A DNA stretch of 64,000 nucleotides from Gammaproteobacteria bacterium (GTDB lineage Bacteria; Pseudomonadota; Gammaproteobacteria; UBA6429; Thiohalophilaceae). Both the position numbers and the translations under genes were made by a program. The notes beneath the pieces were generated by a model. It was not told where the DNA came from. It did not search any database and worked only from the letters and a program-made list of their open reading frames with translations. The stretch spans positions 1 to 64,000 of the forward strand of contig JAOUNS010000011.1 of assembly GCA_029880855.1 (NCBI GenBank), in the 5' to 3' direction. Shown piece after piece: positions 16,888-25,828 of the stretch (positions are counted from its first letter, which is position 1; every line of letters begins with the position of its first letter).

Positions 16888-19809
16888 TTACAGACTGGAT
16901 GCATCCGCCGGGTTGGTACCGGCGGCGATCTCATCGGCGTTATAGACACCGTCTTCATCACGATCCAGTGCCAGACGCACGCCATTACCTGGAGGTGTAC
17001 AGGTGTAGGTGATTTCACTGTCTTTCTTCGACGCCTTGTCACGCAGCTCGGCATCAGTCAGCGGTGCTTTTGCTGCGGTATCGCTCTGGAACCTGCCGTT
17101 CACATAGAGATAACCGATGTCCTTGCGCGTCGCGATCAGATCGCATTCACCCAGGGCGGCGCGGGAGATCAACAGGTCGATACGCGGACCCACCACGGCA
17201 CCATTGGTATCGGTCAGTGTCACCTGTTGTCCGACGATGGGATGCAGGTTGCTGTCGAACACCAGCAGGAACTGCTCCAGATTACGACGAATGGCCATAC
17301 CATCCGGAGAGATATCCAGATTGGCCGGGTTACCCGGATCCAGCGGTGTCACGGCGCCGGCCGGACGCGGCAGGAAGCCCACGATGTTATGGAAGCGGAA
17401 GATGGTATCCACGCTGCCGTCATGGAACATACCGAAACCACGGATCTGATCACCATAGTGCGGGTTCTCGTTACCGAAGAACAGATGATAGAACAACTGA
17501 TCCGGAGTCATCTCCGGTGCCAGACCGGTGAAAGGATCTTCAGCCAGGAAGTTGTTGTTGTTGGCCATGCCGAACATGCCCACCTTCTGGTACAGGTTAC
17601 GCAGGTGCGGCACCTTGAAGAACTGGGTCTGGAAGGCAAAGGTGTTTTTACCATCAGTACCGAAGAAGCCCGGTTTGTTGGTAAAGCCATCGTTGCCGTT
17701 ACGATCCAGCACGTGACAGCCGTTACAGTGATGCACACTGTCCACCACCTTGGTCTGGTCCATAAAGAAGTCACGTCCTGCCGCTTGTACCGGCGTCAGT
17801 GAGTTATCCAGTGCACGGTTCGGGTTGGGCGGATAGGTGATCTCCAGGGCAAAGTCAGTGAATTCCTGCATGGCCTGCTCAGTCAGCACCACCTGACGAC
17901 CAATCAAACCGTGGAAAGCGCCGTTGAAGGACTTAAAGGCGGCCTGTTCGTTATAGACGCCGCCATCCGGTTGCACGGAGGGTTCATCATTGGCACCGGT
18001 GCGATCACCGCGCCAGTGCATGGCGCCATGGTTGGCCATACCGCGCATACTCTGGGTGGTCATCGGACCCTTCATGTTCATGAAGGTGGAGATTTCTGAC
18101 GGGAAACCAAAGTCACGATGGTCGATGGCAAACGGACCCGGATTGGGCAAGGGAGTCCCATCGGGATTACCCAGATCCCAGGCCAGGTTGTCCATGTCAC
18201 TATAGACGTGGCACAGACCACAGGAGCTGTCACCATGGCTGGACGTCAGTTTGGCATCATATTGATAACGACGACCGGCACGGATGTGCGCCGGTTCCGG
18301 GTTATACATGGTGATATGGCGGATTTCCTGTTTGGTATCGGTATTGACCACCGAGATACCATCATCGAAACGGGTCAGGACATAGAGCTGCTTGCGCGCT
18401 TCATCCAGCACCACACCGCTGGGACCACCGGCACTCAACATGATCTGATCAGCCGCATTGGGCTGAAAACTGTCGTCTTCCAGTTTGGCGGTATCCAGCA
18501 CAGCCACCTTGGCGGAACCAAAGCCGGCCACATAAAGTGTTTTACCGTCGGCACTGATAGCCATATCAGTGGGCTGGGCCAGTGATTTTTCCTTTTCCGC
18601 CGGGTTGTCGGTACAGCACACCGAGTAGTCGATGTGTTTGTTCAGGTGGCGCGGTTTAACGGTACCGTCCACTACTGTAATCCGACTTTCCACAAAGTGA
18701 CCACGCACCGTGCTGCCCAGACCACCCGGTCCTTCAAAGCGGATATGGTTCAGGGCCTCCGTGTTACTGACATACAACTTGCCGGTCACCGGATTGGTGA
18801 TCATATTGAACAGTACCGTACCCACGCCGGCATAACTGCCTGTTTCCACCGGCGGGTTGGCCATGGCATCAATCGTGAAAACGTCCTTATCCGGCAGGTT
18901 GAACTTCACCTTGTGATCCCAGATCTTGCCGGTCTCATCCACCCAGTGTTGACCGTTGAATTTCACAATCAAACTGGTGAGTGGCTGCAACAGGCCATTC
19001 ACGTCAGCGATATGCGGTTCAGGGATACCGTCACCGTTCATATCAACCATAGTGGTCGCACCGGGTACACCGCCTTCCGGTGTGACGATCATTTCCAGCA
19101 AGCTGGTGGTTTGGTTACCGGTCTTGAATCCGGCGGCATAGACTGTCTTGCCATCCGGCGAAACGGCCAGGCCGCGTGGTGTGTCGGTAAACAATACCAG
19201 CCGGGTCAGCGGATCACCGGTAAGTGAGCCACCCAGATTATTGATATCAAACACCCAGACATCCGCACGCCCGATACCCGGTGTCGTCTGATCACTCAGC
19301 GGCACCGGTGAATTTTGGCCGCGGTGGGCGGTGGTAATAAAGGCGCGAGTCTTGCCGGGACCGGCAAAAACCAGATCACGCGGTTCATCACCCACCAGCA
19401 AGGTACGCACCACGCGCATCCGGGTGGGGTCTGTGGCATCCACGATACTGACCGAGTCAGACACATGGTTAACCACCCACACCTTATTGTCCGGGGCCAC
19501 GGCCACGGTCACCGGTTCGATACCGACCACCACCGAGCCCTTGTGGACCAGTTTGTCGGCCTTGATTTCATAGACTTCCAGACGGTTGTCGGGTGTGTTG
19601 GCGGCGTATAAGTAGACACCGTTGTGGGACATGGCCAGCGGCTTGACCTGCCCTGCTTCGAACAGGGTATAGCTTTCTCCGGCGAAAACCGGTCCAGCCA
19701 GGGTGGTCATGACGATGAGTGTTGAAGAGAAGAGTTTGTTATGTAAAAAACGGAAAAAGCGGAATAAATGCCCTTTCCTCCCCGATTTAAATGAGTCTGT
19801 GCGATTCAC
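16888..19809 (-). CDS. Large periplasmic dihaem protein with beta-propeller
   Basis: A 973-residue protein. A GTG start at 19809 follows GGAGAC; a long signal peptide ends near residue 43 (LAGPVFA). Residues about 45-520 are YncE-like propeller repeats (PVTVAVAPDNKVWVVNHVSDSVSIVD; GLAVSPDGKTVYAAGF; DMAISADGKTLYVAGF). Then come two haem motifs, CGLCH at 530-534 and CNGCH at 695-699, in a MauG/peroxidase-like context ('TPVQAAGRDFFMD', 'FKVPHLRNLYQKVGMFG'). The C-terminus has a calcium-type DRDEDGVYNADEIAAGTNP motif. Propeller-cytochrome fusions occur in periplasmic oxidoreductases. The reaction is unknown. It lies between oxyR and the peroxiredoxin gene. Confidence 0.85.
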   Translation of the reverse strand: MNRTDSFKSGRKGHLFRFFRFLHNKLFSSTLIVMTTLAGPVFAGESYTLFEAGQVKPLAMSHNGVYLYAANTPDNRLEVYEIKADKLVHKGSVVVGIEPVTVAVAPDNKVWVVNHVSDSVSIVDATDPTRMRVVRTLLVGDEPRDLVFAGPGKTRAFITTAHRGQNSPVPLSDQTTPGIGRADVWVFDINNLGGSLTGDPLTRLVLFTDTPRGLAVSPDGKTVYAAGFKTGNQTTSLLEMIVTPEGGVPGATTMVDMNGDGIPEPHIADVNGLLQPLTSLIVKFNGQHWVDETGKIWDHKVKFNLPDKDVFTIDAMANPPVETGSYAGVGTVLFNMITNPVTGKLYVSNTEALNHIRFEGPGGLGSTVRGHFVESRITVVDGTVKPRHLNKHIDYSVCCTDNPAEKEKSLAQPTDMAISADGKTLYVAGFGSAKVAVLDTAKLEDDSFQPNAADQIMLSAGGPSGVVLDEARKQLYVLTRFDDGISVVNTDTKQEIRHITMYNPEPAHIRAGRRYQYDAKLTSSHGDSSCGLCHVYSDMDNLAWDLGNPDGTPLPNPGPFAIDHRDFGFPSEISTFMNMKGPMTTQSMRGMANHGAMHWRGDRTGANDEPSVQPDGGVYNEQAAFKSFNGAFHGLIGRQVVLTEQAMQEFTDFALEITYPPNPNRALDNSLTPVQAAGRDFFMDQTKVVDSVHHCNGCHVLDRNGNDGFTNKPGFFGTDGKNTFAFQTQFFKVPHLRNLYQKVGMFGMANNNNFLAEDPFTGLAPEMTPDQLFYHLFFGNENPHYGDQIRGFGMFHDGSVDTIFRFHNIVGFLPRPAGAVTPLDPGNPANLDISPDGMAIRRNLEQFLLVFDSNLHPIVGQQVTLTDTNGAVVGPRIDLLISRAALGECDLIATRKDIGYLYVNGRFQSDTAAKAPLTDAELRDKASKKDSEITYTCTPPGNGVRLALDRDEDGVYNADEIAAGTNPADASSL

Positions 19810-20103
19810 AACTTGTCTCCATTATTGTCTTTTATCCTGCGGGGGCAGCGGTATCGTCCCCGCTGATCCCCCACCTTGCTCAGATTGAGCGTGTCAATTA
19901 TCCCATATTCCCACACATTTTCAGTGCCTTCATTGACCCTACATTAGTGAATGTTTTAAAAATTGAGTACTGCATCACACTATCGGTTTTCCCTATCGCC
20001 TTACTCGTTTTAAACGATTTTATATATCGACCAGCTATCCCGATAATTCTCCCGTCAACGCAATCAACCGGGGCAACGACCCCAATTACGAGGAGAGAGC
20101 AAG
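19810..20103. other. Divergent promoter region of the propeller and peroxiredoxin genes
   Basis: 294 bp with no gene. It contains an 11-bp palindrome CGTTTTAAACG (20006-20016) followed by AT-rich TTTTATATATCG, a plausible promoter zone for the peroxiredoxin gene, and AGGAGAG just before its ATG. I did not find a convincing four-block OxyR site. Confidence 0.4.
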
Positions 20104-20847
20104 ATGTTTGAGAATCGCGAAGGTCAAAAGGTCCCGCAAGTGACATTCCGCACCCGCAAGAACCACGAGTGGGTGGATGTTTCAACCAATGACATATTCA
20201 AAGGCAAGACCGTGGTGGTGTTTTCACTGCCGGGCGCCTTTACCCCGACCTGTTCTTCCACCCATGTGCCACGCTACAACCAGCTGACACCGGTACTGAA
20301 GCAACACGGTGTGGATGAAGTGATCTGTGTCTCTGTTAACGATGCCTTTGTGATGAATGAATGGCAGAAAGAACAGAAGGCCTTCAATGTCACTTTCCTG
20401 CCTGATGGTAACGGTGACTTCAGCCGTGGTATGGGCATGCTGGTTTCCAAGAGTGACCTCGGATTCGGTGATCGTTCCTGGCGTTACTCCATGCTGGTGA
20501 AAGACGGTGTGGTTGAAAAGATGTTTATCGAACCCAACAAACCCGGCGACCCCTTTGAAGTCTCTGACGCCGACACCATGCTGGCACATATTGCACCGAA
20601 TGCCGCCAGGCCGCTGGAAGTCACTGTCTTCACCCGTGAAGGTTGTGAGTTCTGTGTACGCGCCAAGGGCATGTTGCATGATGCCGGCATCCAGTTCGAA
20701 GAACTGGTGTTGAATCGCGATTACACCGAGGCATCACTGCGCGCCGTTTCCGGTCGCTCGACAGTACCGCAGGTGTTCATCAATGGTCAGCACATTGGTG
20801 GCTCGGAAGATCTGGAAAAACACCTGGCCGAAAAGAAGGTCGCCTGA
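20104..20847 (+). CDS. Peroxiredoxin-glutaredoxin fusion protein
   Basis: A 247-residue protein. Residues 1-160 are a Prx5-type peroxiredoxin with the peroxidatic Cys in [14 protein letters not shown]. Residues about 170-245 are a glutaredoxin with active site EGCEFC and the cis-Pro in '[10 protein letters not shown]'. Such hybrids (for example Haemophilus influenzae hyPrx5) reduce peroxides using glutathione in a single chain. The neighbour downstream is glutathione reductase, which would supply reduced glutathione, and oxyR lies 4 kb upstream. The ribosome site AGGAGAG is clear. Full length, no missing residue. Confidence 0.96.
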   Translation: MFENREGQKVPQVTFRTRKNHEWVDVSTNDIFKGKTVVVFSLPGAFTPTCSSTHVPRYNQLTPVLKQHGVDEVICVSVNDAFVMNEWQKEQKAFNVTFLPDGNGDFSRGMGMLVSKSDLGFGDRSWRYSMLVKDGVVEKMFIEPNKPGDPFEVSDADTMLAHIAPNAARPLEVTVFTREGCEFCVRAKGMLHDAGIQFEELVLNRDYTEASLRAVSGRSTVPQVFINGQHIGGSEDLEKHLAEKKVA

Positions 20848-20886
20848 CAGTCAGTCCCCTCCCCCGATCTCCAGGGGGAATCCTTT

Positions 20887-20916
20887 GGTGGCTCATCCAC
20901 TGAGCCACCTTTTTTT
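20887..20916 (+). terminator. Terminator between the Prx-Grx gene and gor
   Basis: A perfect 9-bp stem GGTGGCTCA / TGAGCCACC with a 5-nt loop is followed by seven T. Transcription of gor may therefore depend on read-through or its own promoter. Confidence 0.92.
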
Positions 20917-20970
20917 GAATAAGCCTGCGGGGTGAGCAACACCACCCTGCATTATTAACGAGGAATGATT

Positions 20971-22359
20971 ATGAACAAGCAGCATTACGATGTAATCGCC
21001 ATCGGAGGTGGCAGTGGCGGTCTGGCCGTCGCCGAGCAGGCTGCCCTGTTTGGTAAAAAGGCCGCCGTTATTGAATCCAGACGCATGGGTGGTACCTGTG
21101 TTAACAATGGCTGTGTACCCAAAAAGGTCATGTGGTATGCCGCCAATCTTGCCCATGCTGTCGACTCGGCCGGTGATTTTGGTATCCCCGCTTCGCGCGG
21201 AGAAACTGACTGGCAAAAGCTGGTCGCCGGTCGTGAACAATATATCACTAACATTAACAACTACTGGAACAGTTATGTGCAGGACAGTGGTATCGAACGC
21301 ATCACTGGTCACGCCCGTTTTGTCGATGCCCATACAGTCGAAGTGAACGGCGTACAATACACGGCCGATCATATTGTCATCGCCACCGGCGGCCGGCCGA
21401 TTGTCCCGCCGGTGAACGGTGCGGAGCTTGGCATCACATCGGATGGCTTCTTCGAACTGAAGGAACAGCCCAAACGGGTTGCAGTCATCGGCGGTGGCTA
21501 TATCGGTGTCGAATTGAGCGGTGTGTTACACGCCCTTGGTTCCAGCGTCACCATCATCGCCCTTGAGAATCGACTCATGGAACGCTTTGATCCGTTAATC
21601 AGCCGGGTGTTACAGGATGAGATGTACAAACAGGGCATACACATTGAGACCGGCTTCCAGGTCAATGGCCTGAGCCGTTCGGCAGAAGGATTGCTGGTGC
21701 ATGGCACGGATGAAAAAACCCTCGCTGCCTTTGATTGTATTATCTGGGCCGTGGGACGCCGTCCCAATACCCTTGATCTGGATTTGGCAAAGGCCGGTGT
21801 CAAACTCATGCCCAACGGTGTCATACCCGTGGATGCGTATGAGAATACCAATGTCGCAGGTATATATGCCATCGGCGACATCACCGGCAAAATGCCCTTA
21901 ACTCCCGTCGCCATTGCGGCAGGACGCAAACTGGCGCGACGTCTGTTCAATGCGGAGGACGTCAAGGTGGATTATGCGAACATCCCCAGTGTGGTATTTG
22001 CCCATCCGGCGATTGGCACCGTTGGTCTAAGTGAAAACGAAGCGCGGCAACGCTATGGTAATGCAATAACGGTATACCAGAGTGAATTCACACCCATGCG
22101 TCATGCTCTGTCAGGCCATGGTATCACCACTGCCATGAAACTGATCTGCGCGGGTAAAGATGAAAAAGTGGTTGGTATACATATCATTGGTGACAACGCA
22201 GACGAAATGTTGCAGGGCTTTGCCGTGGCAATAAAAATGGGCGCCACCAAGGCTGACTTCGATAATACCATCGCCATCCATCCTTCCAGTGCGGAAGAAC
22301 TGGTGACCATGAAAAAACCCGTCGAGGAAGCACCGCTGCTGCTAAAACAGGCGGGTTAA
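20971..22359 (+). CDS. gor: Glutathione-disulfide reductase
   Basis: 462 residues from the ATG at 20971, seven bases after GAGG; an in-frame ATG two codons upstream overlaps the ribosome site. An N-terminal FAD loop ([16 protein letters not shown]), redox-active [13 protein letters not shown] (two Cys), an NADPH Rossmann loop ([14 protein letters not shown]), the second FAD motif ([21 protein letters not shown]) and the C-terminal [11 protein letters not shown], with the catalytic His-Glu pair, are all present. The enzyme regenerates glutathione with NADPH in the cytoplasm. Together with the Prx-Grx fusion upstream it makes a complete peroxide-reducing pathway. A hairpin AGGCCGGG / CCCGGCCT follows the stop, without a T-run. 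Confidence 0.95.
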   Translation: MNKQHYDVIAIGGGSGGLAVAEQAALFGKKAAVIESRRMGGTCVNNGCVPKKVMWYAANLAHAVDSAGDFGIPASRGETDWQKLVAGREQYITNINNYWNSYVQDSGIERITGHARFVDAHTVEVNGVQYTADHIVIATGGRPIVPPVNGAELGITSDGFFELKEQPKRVAVIGGGYIGVELSGVLHALGSSVTIIALENRLMERFDPLISRVLQDEMYKQGIHIETGFQVNGLSRSAEGLLVHGTDEKTLAAFDCIIWAVGRRPNTLDLDLAKAGVKLMPNGVIPVDAYENTNVAGIYAIGDITGKMPLTPVAIAAGRKLARRLFNAEDVKVDYANIPSVVFAHPAIGTVGLSENEARQRYGNAITVYQSEFTPMRHALSGHGITTAMKLICAGKDEKVVGIHIIGDNADEMLQGFAVAIKMGATKADFDNTIAIHPSSAEELVTMKKPVEEAPLLLKQAG

Positions 22360-22485
22360 CAAAAGGCCGGGGATATCCCGGCCTGTACCTGTTTACTATC
22401 CGGAACAAAACGCCACTACGTGGCTGAGGCCTGTTTGATTCTTTATTCAATGTTGTTATGTACCGCCTGCCGCTGCGCGGCTTGG

Positions 22486-22523
22486 GCGGGTCACTTTCTC
22501 TTGCGCGGCCAAGAAAAGGAACC
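22486..22523. repeat. Degenerate copy of the palindromic element
   Basis: The left arm TCACTTTCTCTTG and right arm CAAGAAAAGGAAC around CGCGGC form an imperfect version of the perfect hairpins at 22703-22736 and 23131-23164. It shares the CTTTCTCTTG core with the latter. Confidence 0.55.
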
Positions 22524-22550
22524 CGGCTGTTTGGCCGGGTCCGAACACCA

Positions 22551-22586
22551 AATACAGCATCACGCAGTGATACACAATCAATAAAA
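22551..22586. repeat. 36-bp repeat, copy A, with small hairpin
   Basis: Begins AATACAGC and ends ACAATCAATAAAA. It contains ATCAC-GCA-GTGAT. The same element recurs at 23192-23227 with two compensating changes in the stem. Confidence 0.75.
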
Positions 22587-22702
22587 ATAAAACAGGCGGC
22601 GGATTATGCTGCACTAATGCGCCCTACAGGTCTGCGTAGTTTTGGAAAAGGTTTTTGTTATTCGATGTAGTTTTTTCGCCCGCCACTGCGTGGCTGTGGC
22701 GA

Positions 22703-22736
22703 GTGACTTTTCTTTGCGTGTCCAAAGAAAAGTCAC
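22703..22736. repeat. Perfect 14-bp palindromic element
   Basis: GTGACTTTTCTTTG and CAAAGAAAAGTCAC around the loop CGTGTC. It belongs to the same family as 23131-23164. The surrounding region to 22750 has no gene. Confidence 0.8.
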
Positions 22737-22791
22737 CAAAAGAAAGGACACCCAATCGGCGATAACGTGTTTGCGATGGATTTCATCCTGT

Positions 22792-22828
22792 CATTGGCAG
22801 ATGGTCCTTCCAAGGACCACTGCCAATG
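22792..22828. repeat. Nested hairpin in the repeat cluster
   Basis: Outer arms CATTGGCAG / CTGCCAATG enclose inner arms GGTCCTT / AAGGACC. A further pair, ATCGGCGA (near 22755) and TCGCCGAT (near 22888), brackets the structure, so about 140 bp is roughly symmetric, like a small non-autonomous mobile element. Confidence 0.65.
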
Positions 22829-22971
22829 CGCGGCATCCCTGCCGCGATTAATCGATAATGAAATTCATCTCAACCACTCGCCGATAATGGGGCCCGATCC
22901 TCGCGGCAAGGTTATTGTTTATCACTAGCTCTGCTTTAAACATGATATTCGGGGGAGGATCATTCCCCTTT

Positions 22972-23112
22972 GGCTGGTGCGCTGTGAAATTTGGCTTTTA
23001 GAAAAAAACAAGCAGGCAGTATGGATACTGCCTTATGAGCAGCCGGGCCAGGGAGGGCCCGTCTGCGAACCTCAAGATAAAAGCCAAACTTCACAGCAAG
23101 CCGGCACCAGCC
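22972..23112. repeat. Long inverted repeat enclosing a second palindrome
   Basis: The arm at 22981-23000 matches the reverse complement of 23078-23097 at 19 of 20 positions. Outside it, GGCTGGTGC (22972-22980) pairs with GCACCAGCC (23104-23112). Inside is GGCAGTAT-GG-ATACTGCC (23015-23032). No coding frame of note. Confidence 0.7.
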
Positions 23113-23130
23113 GGGGCGGCCTTCTCTTTG

Positions 23131-23164
23131 GTGACTTTCTCTTGGCCGCGCAAGAGAAAGTCAC
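23131..23164. repeat. Perfect 14-bp palindromic element, second copy
   Basis: GTGACTTTCTCTTG and CAAGAGAAAGTCAC around GCCGCG. It differs from the 22703 copy at paired stem positions, so base pairing is kept. Confidence 0.8.
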
Positions 23165-23191
23165 TTGCTGTCGGGCAACCCCCGACATAAA

Positions 23192-23227
23192 AATACAGCA
23201 TCGCGCAGCGATACACAATCAATAAAA
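23192..23227. repeat. 36-bp repeat, copy B
   Basis: Same flanks as copy A (22551-22586). The internal stem is ATCGC-GCA-GCGAT: an A-T pair of copy A is replaced by G-C, a compensatory change. Confidence 0.75.
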
Positions 23228-23255
23228 AAAGGCCGGGATGCGCGTATCCCGGCCT
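23223..23255 (-). terminator. Terminator of the multicopper-oxidase accessory operon
   Basis: On the minus strand, AGGCCGGGAT / ATCCCGGCCT with a 6-nt loop is followed by seven T. It lies about 26 bp after the parvulin gene stop. Confidence 0.93.
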
Positions 23256-23281
23256 GCTTGAGTAAAGCAAACTTAATGCGA

Positions 23282-24244
23282 TTAATTCAGGTTAACTTCC
23301 ACTCTGGCCTCTTTTCGCAAGTCATCAATCGCAGTTTGCAAGGCTTCTTCCGATTTAAGTTGCAGCAGGTGTTGATGAATTCGCTCGGCCAGTTCCACTT
23401 TGGAAACTGTCCGGGCCGGCTGTTTGTCTTCCACCTTGATGATGTGATAGCCGTATTTGGTTTCGACGATCTTTGATACCTGGCCTTTTTTCAGTTTAAA
23501 AGCAGCGTCTTCAAACGCCTTGACCATTTTGCCGCGCGGGAATAAACCCAGATTGCCGCCATGTGGTGCGCTTGGTCCGGTGGAGTGCTGTTTGGCCATT
23601 TCGGCAAAGTCGGCCCCTTTGTCGATTTGTTGTTTGATTTTTTGCAATTTCTTGCGTGCGGCCTTTTTCTCCTTGTCGGCAGCACCTTCCTTCACACCAA
23701 TCAGGATATGCCGCGCACTGACCATTTCCGGCGCCTTGAACTTTTCAATATTGTCGTTATAGAACTTGTCGATGTCGGCTGCTTCAACCTTTACCTTCGA
23801 TAATACATTGGCATGTACCCACTTCTTGGCTGAGAGCTGGTGCTTTAACTCCTGGCGATAGGTTTTCTCATCAAAGCCTTCTATTTTCATTTTTGTTTCA
23901 AAGGCTTCCTTGCTGGGATATTGTGCCTGATATTGTTGATAAAGTTTTTCCACTTCATCATCCGTTGCCAGTTGCTTGTCTGCTTCTGCCTTTTGCCATA
24001 ACAGATTCTGGCCAATCAGGATATCCAGTACTTTTTCCTGTACCTGTTGAAACTTGTTCGGGTCACGAATCGAGCCGATATTGGTGCCCTGCTGTTGCAG
24101 ATAACCATCCACGGCCTTTTGCAGTTTTATGGAACTGATTTCCTTACCGTTTACCAGTGCGGCCACACCCATCGGCAATGCATGCAACATGGACGCATGG
24201 CCCAGGGCTAACAGGACAGTGACAGCTATAATAATCTTGCGCAT
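23282..24244 (-). CDS. Periplasmic parvulin-type peptidyl-prolyl isomerase
   Basis: A 320-residue protein with signal peptide (MRKIIIAVTVLLALGHASMLHA). An N-terminal SurA/PrsA-like helical chaperone region (about 30-165) precedes one parvulin domain (about 170-275): SARHILIGVKEGAADKEKKA, KGADFAEMAKQHSTGPSAPHGGNLGLFPRGKMVKAFEDAAFKLKKGQVS, and TKYGYHIIKV. It helps exported proteins fold. It is the last gene of the run that begins with the multicopper oxidase; a parvulin-like gene near a metal-oxidising oxidase recalls the mof region of Leptothrix. Start chosen by GAGGAG upstream. A client role for the oxidase is inferred from position. Confidence 0.9.
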   Translation of the reverse strand: MRKIIIAVTVLLALGHASMLHALPMGVAALVNGKEISSIKLQKAVDGYLQQQGTNIGSIRDPNKFQQVQEKVLDILIGQNLLWQKAEADKQLATDDEVEKLYQQYQAQYPSKEAFETKMKIEGFDEKTYRQELKHQLSAKKWVHANVLSKVKVEAADIDKFYNDNIEKFKAPEMVSARHILIGVKEGAADKEKKAARKKLQKIKQQIDKGADFAEMAKQHSTGPSAPHGGNLGLFPRGKMVKAFEDAAFKLKKGQVSKIVETKYGYHIIKVEDKQPARTVSKVELAERIHQHLLQLKSEEALQTAIDDLRKEARVEVNLN

Positions 24245-24277
24245 GATGACTCCTCTTTACTACAAAGAAAACGCCTG

Positions 24278-25828
24278 TTACTCCAGTGCAATCCAGTCAC
24301 TGACGGGTTTCAGGGTTTTATGTTGTTGATCAAGTTTAACGATATAGGCGCCACGCAAACCAATCCGGCGACTGCTGCCAAAACTGATCGGTTGGCTCAG
24401 TCCGGCATCAAATTCATACAGATGCTCGAGTGCGGTAATGAGGTTTTCCCGCCCCAGTCTTTTACCGGAACGCTTCAGACCTTCTATGGTTACGCGGGCG
24501 GCACTGTAGGCAAACAGGCGTATGGACATCCCTTCACGTCCAAAATTGTGGCGCTGCATAAAGCCATAGAAGTCATTCAGGTTTGTCGTTTTATCCGGTG
24601 TCACCTGATAGGCGAACACCAGTTTGTCGGCCAGTTCAGCCGGAGCGGTTAAGATTTGGCTGCTGACCAGCATGCCGGGCATATAGACTGACTTGACTTG
24701 CAGGCGTGATTTCAATTGGTCGTAGACCGGAATGATCTCCGTGCTGGCACCCAGAAAAAGCAGTTTGACCGGCTCAGCGGTTTTATTCAAACGTTTTACC
24801 CAATCATGTTTGTCCAGCCGGTAAGGCAGAATCGTCACATCCTTAATCCCGCTGCGTTGTAATACAGCGGACGCCTGTCGGGCATTCCCGGCATATTGAC
24901 TGTTTTCCCGATGCAGAATCACATAGCGTGAACTGACCTTGTCCTTGACTGCCTGTTTTAACAGCACTTCAATCTGGGTATCAATACCGCCGTACAGGTA
25001 AAAAGTATAACGATGTTCATTGCCAAGCGCGGATAAGTGGTTGGTGAATGGTGCAATTGAAGGAATTTGTAATTTCTCGGATTGCGCAGTCAGCCGCTGA
25101 TCCAGACTGCCGGAGAAAGAACCAAGCATGGCAAAGTGTTTTTCACCGGCCATGGTCTGTTTGGCAACCCTGTCAAAATCTTCCGCGTCCTTATAGGCAA
25201 CTTCTTCCAGTTTCAGCTTGCGGCCATAGATTCCGCCTTGTCTGTTGACATCATCAAAACAGGCTTGCAAGGTGGTGCTGATCAGTTTACCCAGTTTGCC
25301 CTCCCAACCTTGTTGCGGTTGCAAGGTGACAAAGACGATCTCACTGTTATTGATGCCGGGGTCGTATTCGTTTTCAAGATGTTTCAGGTAGGCAATCAGA
25401 TCACGCGCATCATGCCGGGAGATGTTGTAGCGCGGCATACTGGAATCCAGCGGATTACCGGCCGGGTCGACGCCCTGGGTAACGGCGCGCAGAAAACTGT
25501 CTTCATTATACTTTCCAAATTTTCGCCCGCCGGCAGAGACACCACCGTAGTCTTTGCTCAATTCCGACCAGTTTATATTGGATGGTTTGACACCGCCTTC
25601 CGGTCGGCCCTTGCCGTCACGCCCGTGACAACCGACACAGGGCAGACTGTTGGCCGGCATGGCGATGGCGGCACGTCCCACATAGGCCGTCAGGTCCACA
25701 CCGCTGCTGCGCTGCCCGCTGCGATAGAGCTGTTTGCCCGCACTCAGTCCTGTTGTTTTGTCAACAGATTGGGCATGTAGCGGCCACAGACAACACAGCG
25801 CTGCCAGAATGCAATATCTAGCCTTCAT
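24278..25828 (-). CDS. Cytochrome c fused to a periplasmic substrate-binding protein
   Basis: 516 residues from the ATG at 25828 (MKARYCILAAL), which overlaps the end of the SCO gene by 11 bp; longer in-frame starts lack a signal-like N-terminus. After the signal peptide, residues about 28-150 form a cytochrome c domain with CVGCH (64-68) and a likely axial Met in 'SSMPRYNIS'. The remainder is a type I periplasmic-binding fold as in branched-chain amino-acid receptors ('ACFDDVNRQGGIYGRKLKL', 'FAMLGSFSG', 'YVILHRENSQYAGNARQ'). No transporter genes are adjacent, so it is more likely a redox sensor or electron carrier than an uptake protein. The ligand is unknown. Confidence 0.88.
   Translation of the reverse strand: MKARYCILAALCCLWPLHAQSVDKTTGLSAGKQLYRSGQRSSGVDLTAYVGRAAIAMPANSLPCVGCHGRDGKGRPEGGVKPSNINWSELSKDYGGVSAGGRKFGKYNEDSFLRAVTQGVDPAGNPLDSSMPRYNISRHDARDLIAYLKHLENEYDPGINNSEIVFVTLQPQQGWEGKLGKLISTTLQACFDDVNRQGGIYGRKLKLEEVAYKDAEDFDRVAKQTMAGEKHFAMLGSFSGSLDQRLTAQSEKLQIPSIAPFTNHLSALGNEHRYTFYLYGGIDTQIEVLLKQAVKDKVSSRYVILHRENSQYAGNARQASAVLQRSGIKDVTILPYRLDKHDWVKRLNKTAEPVKLLFLGASTEIIPVYDQLKSRLQVKSVYMPGMLVSSQILTAPAELADKLVFAYQVTPDKTTNLNDFYGFMQRHNFGREGMSIRLFAYSAARVTIEGLKRSGKRLGRENLITALEHLYEFDAGLSQPISFGSSRRIGLRGAYIVKLDQQHKTLKPVSDWIALE

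Noticed and set aside
16858-17802. 314-codon plus-strand frame opposite the dihaem propeller gene
   Set aside because: Antisense shadow; composition is Thr/His/Arg-rich without motif, whereas the minus strand has signal peptide and CxxCH sites.
22486-23227. CRISPR array
   Set aside because: Repeats are few, palindromic, of different types and irregularly spaced; no cas genes are near.
24278-25828. Branched-chain amino-acid uptake system
   Set aside because: Only a binding domain is present, with no permease or ATPase genes, and it is fused to a cytochrome.
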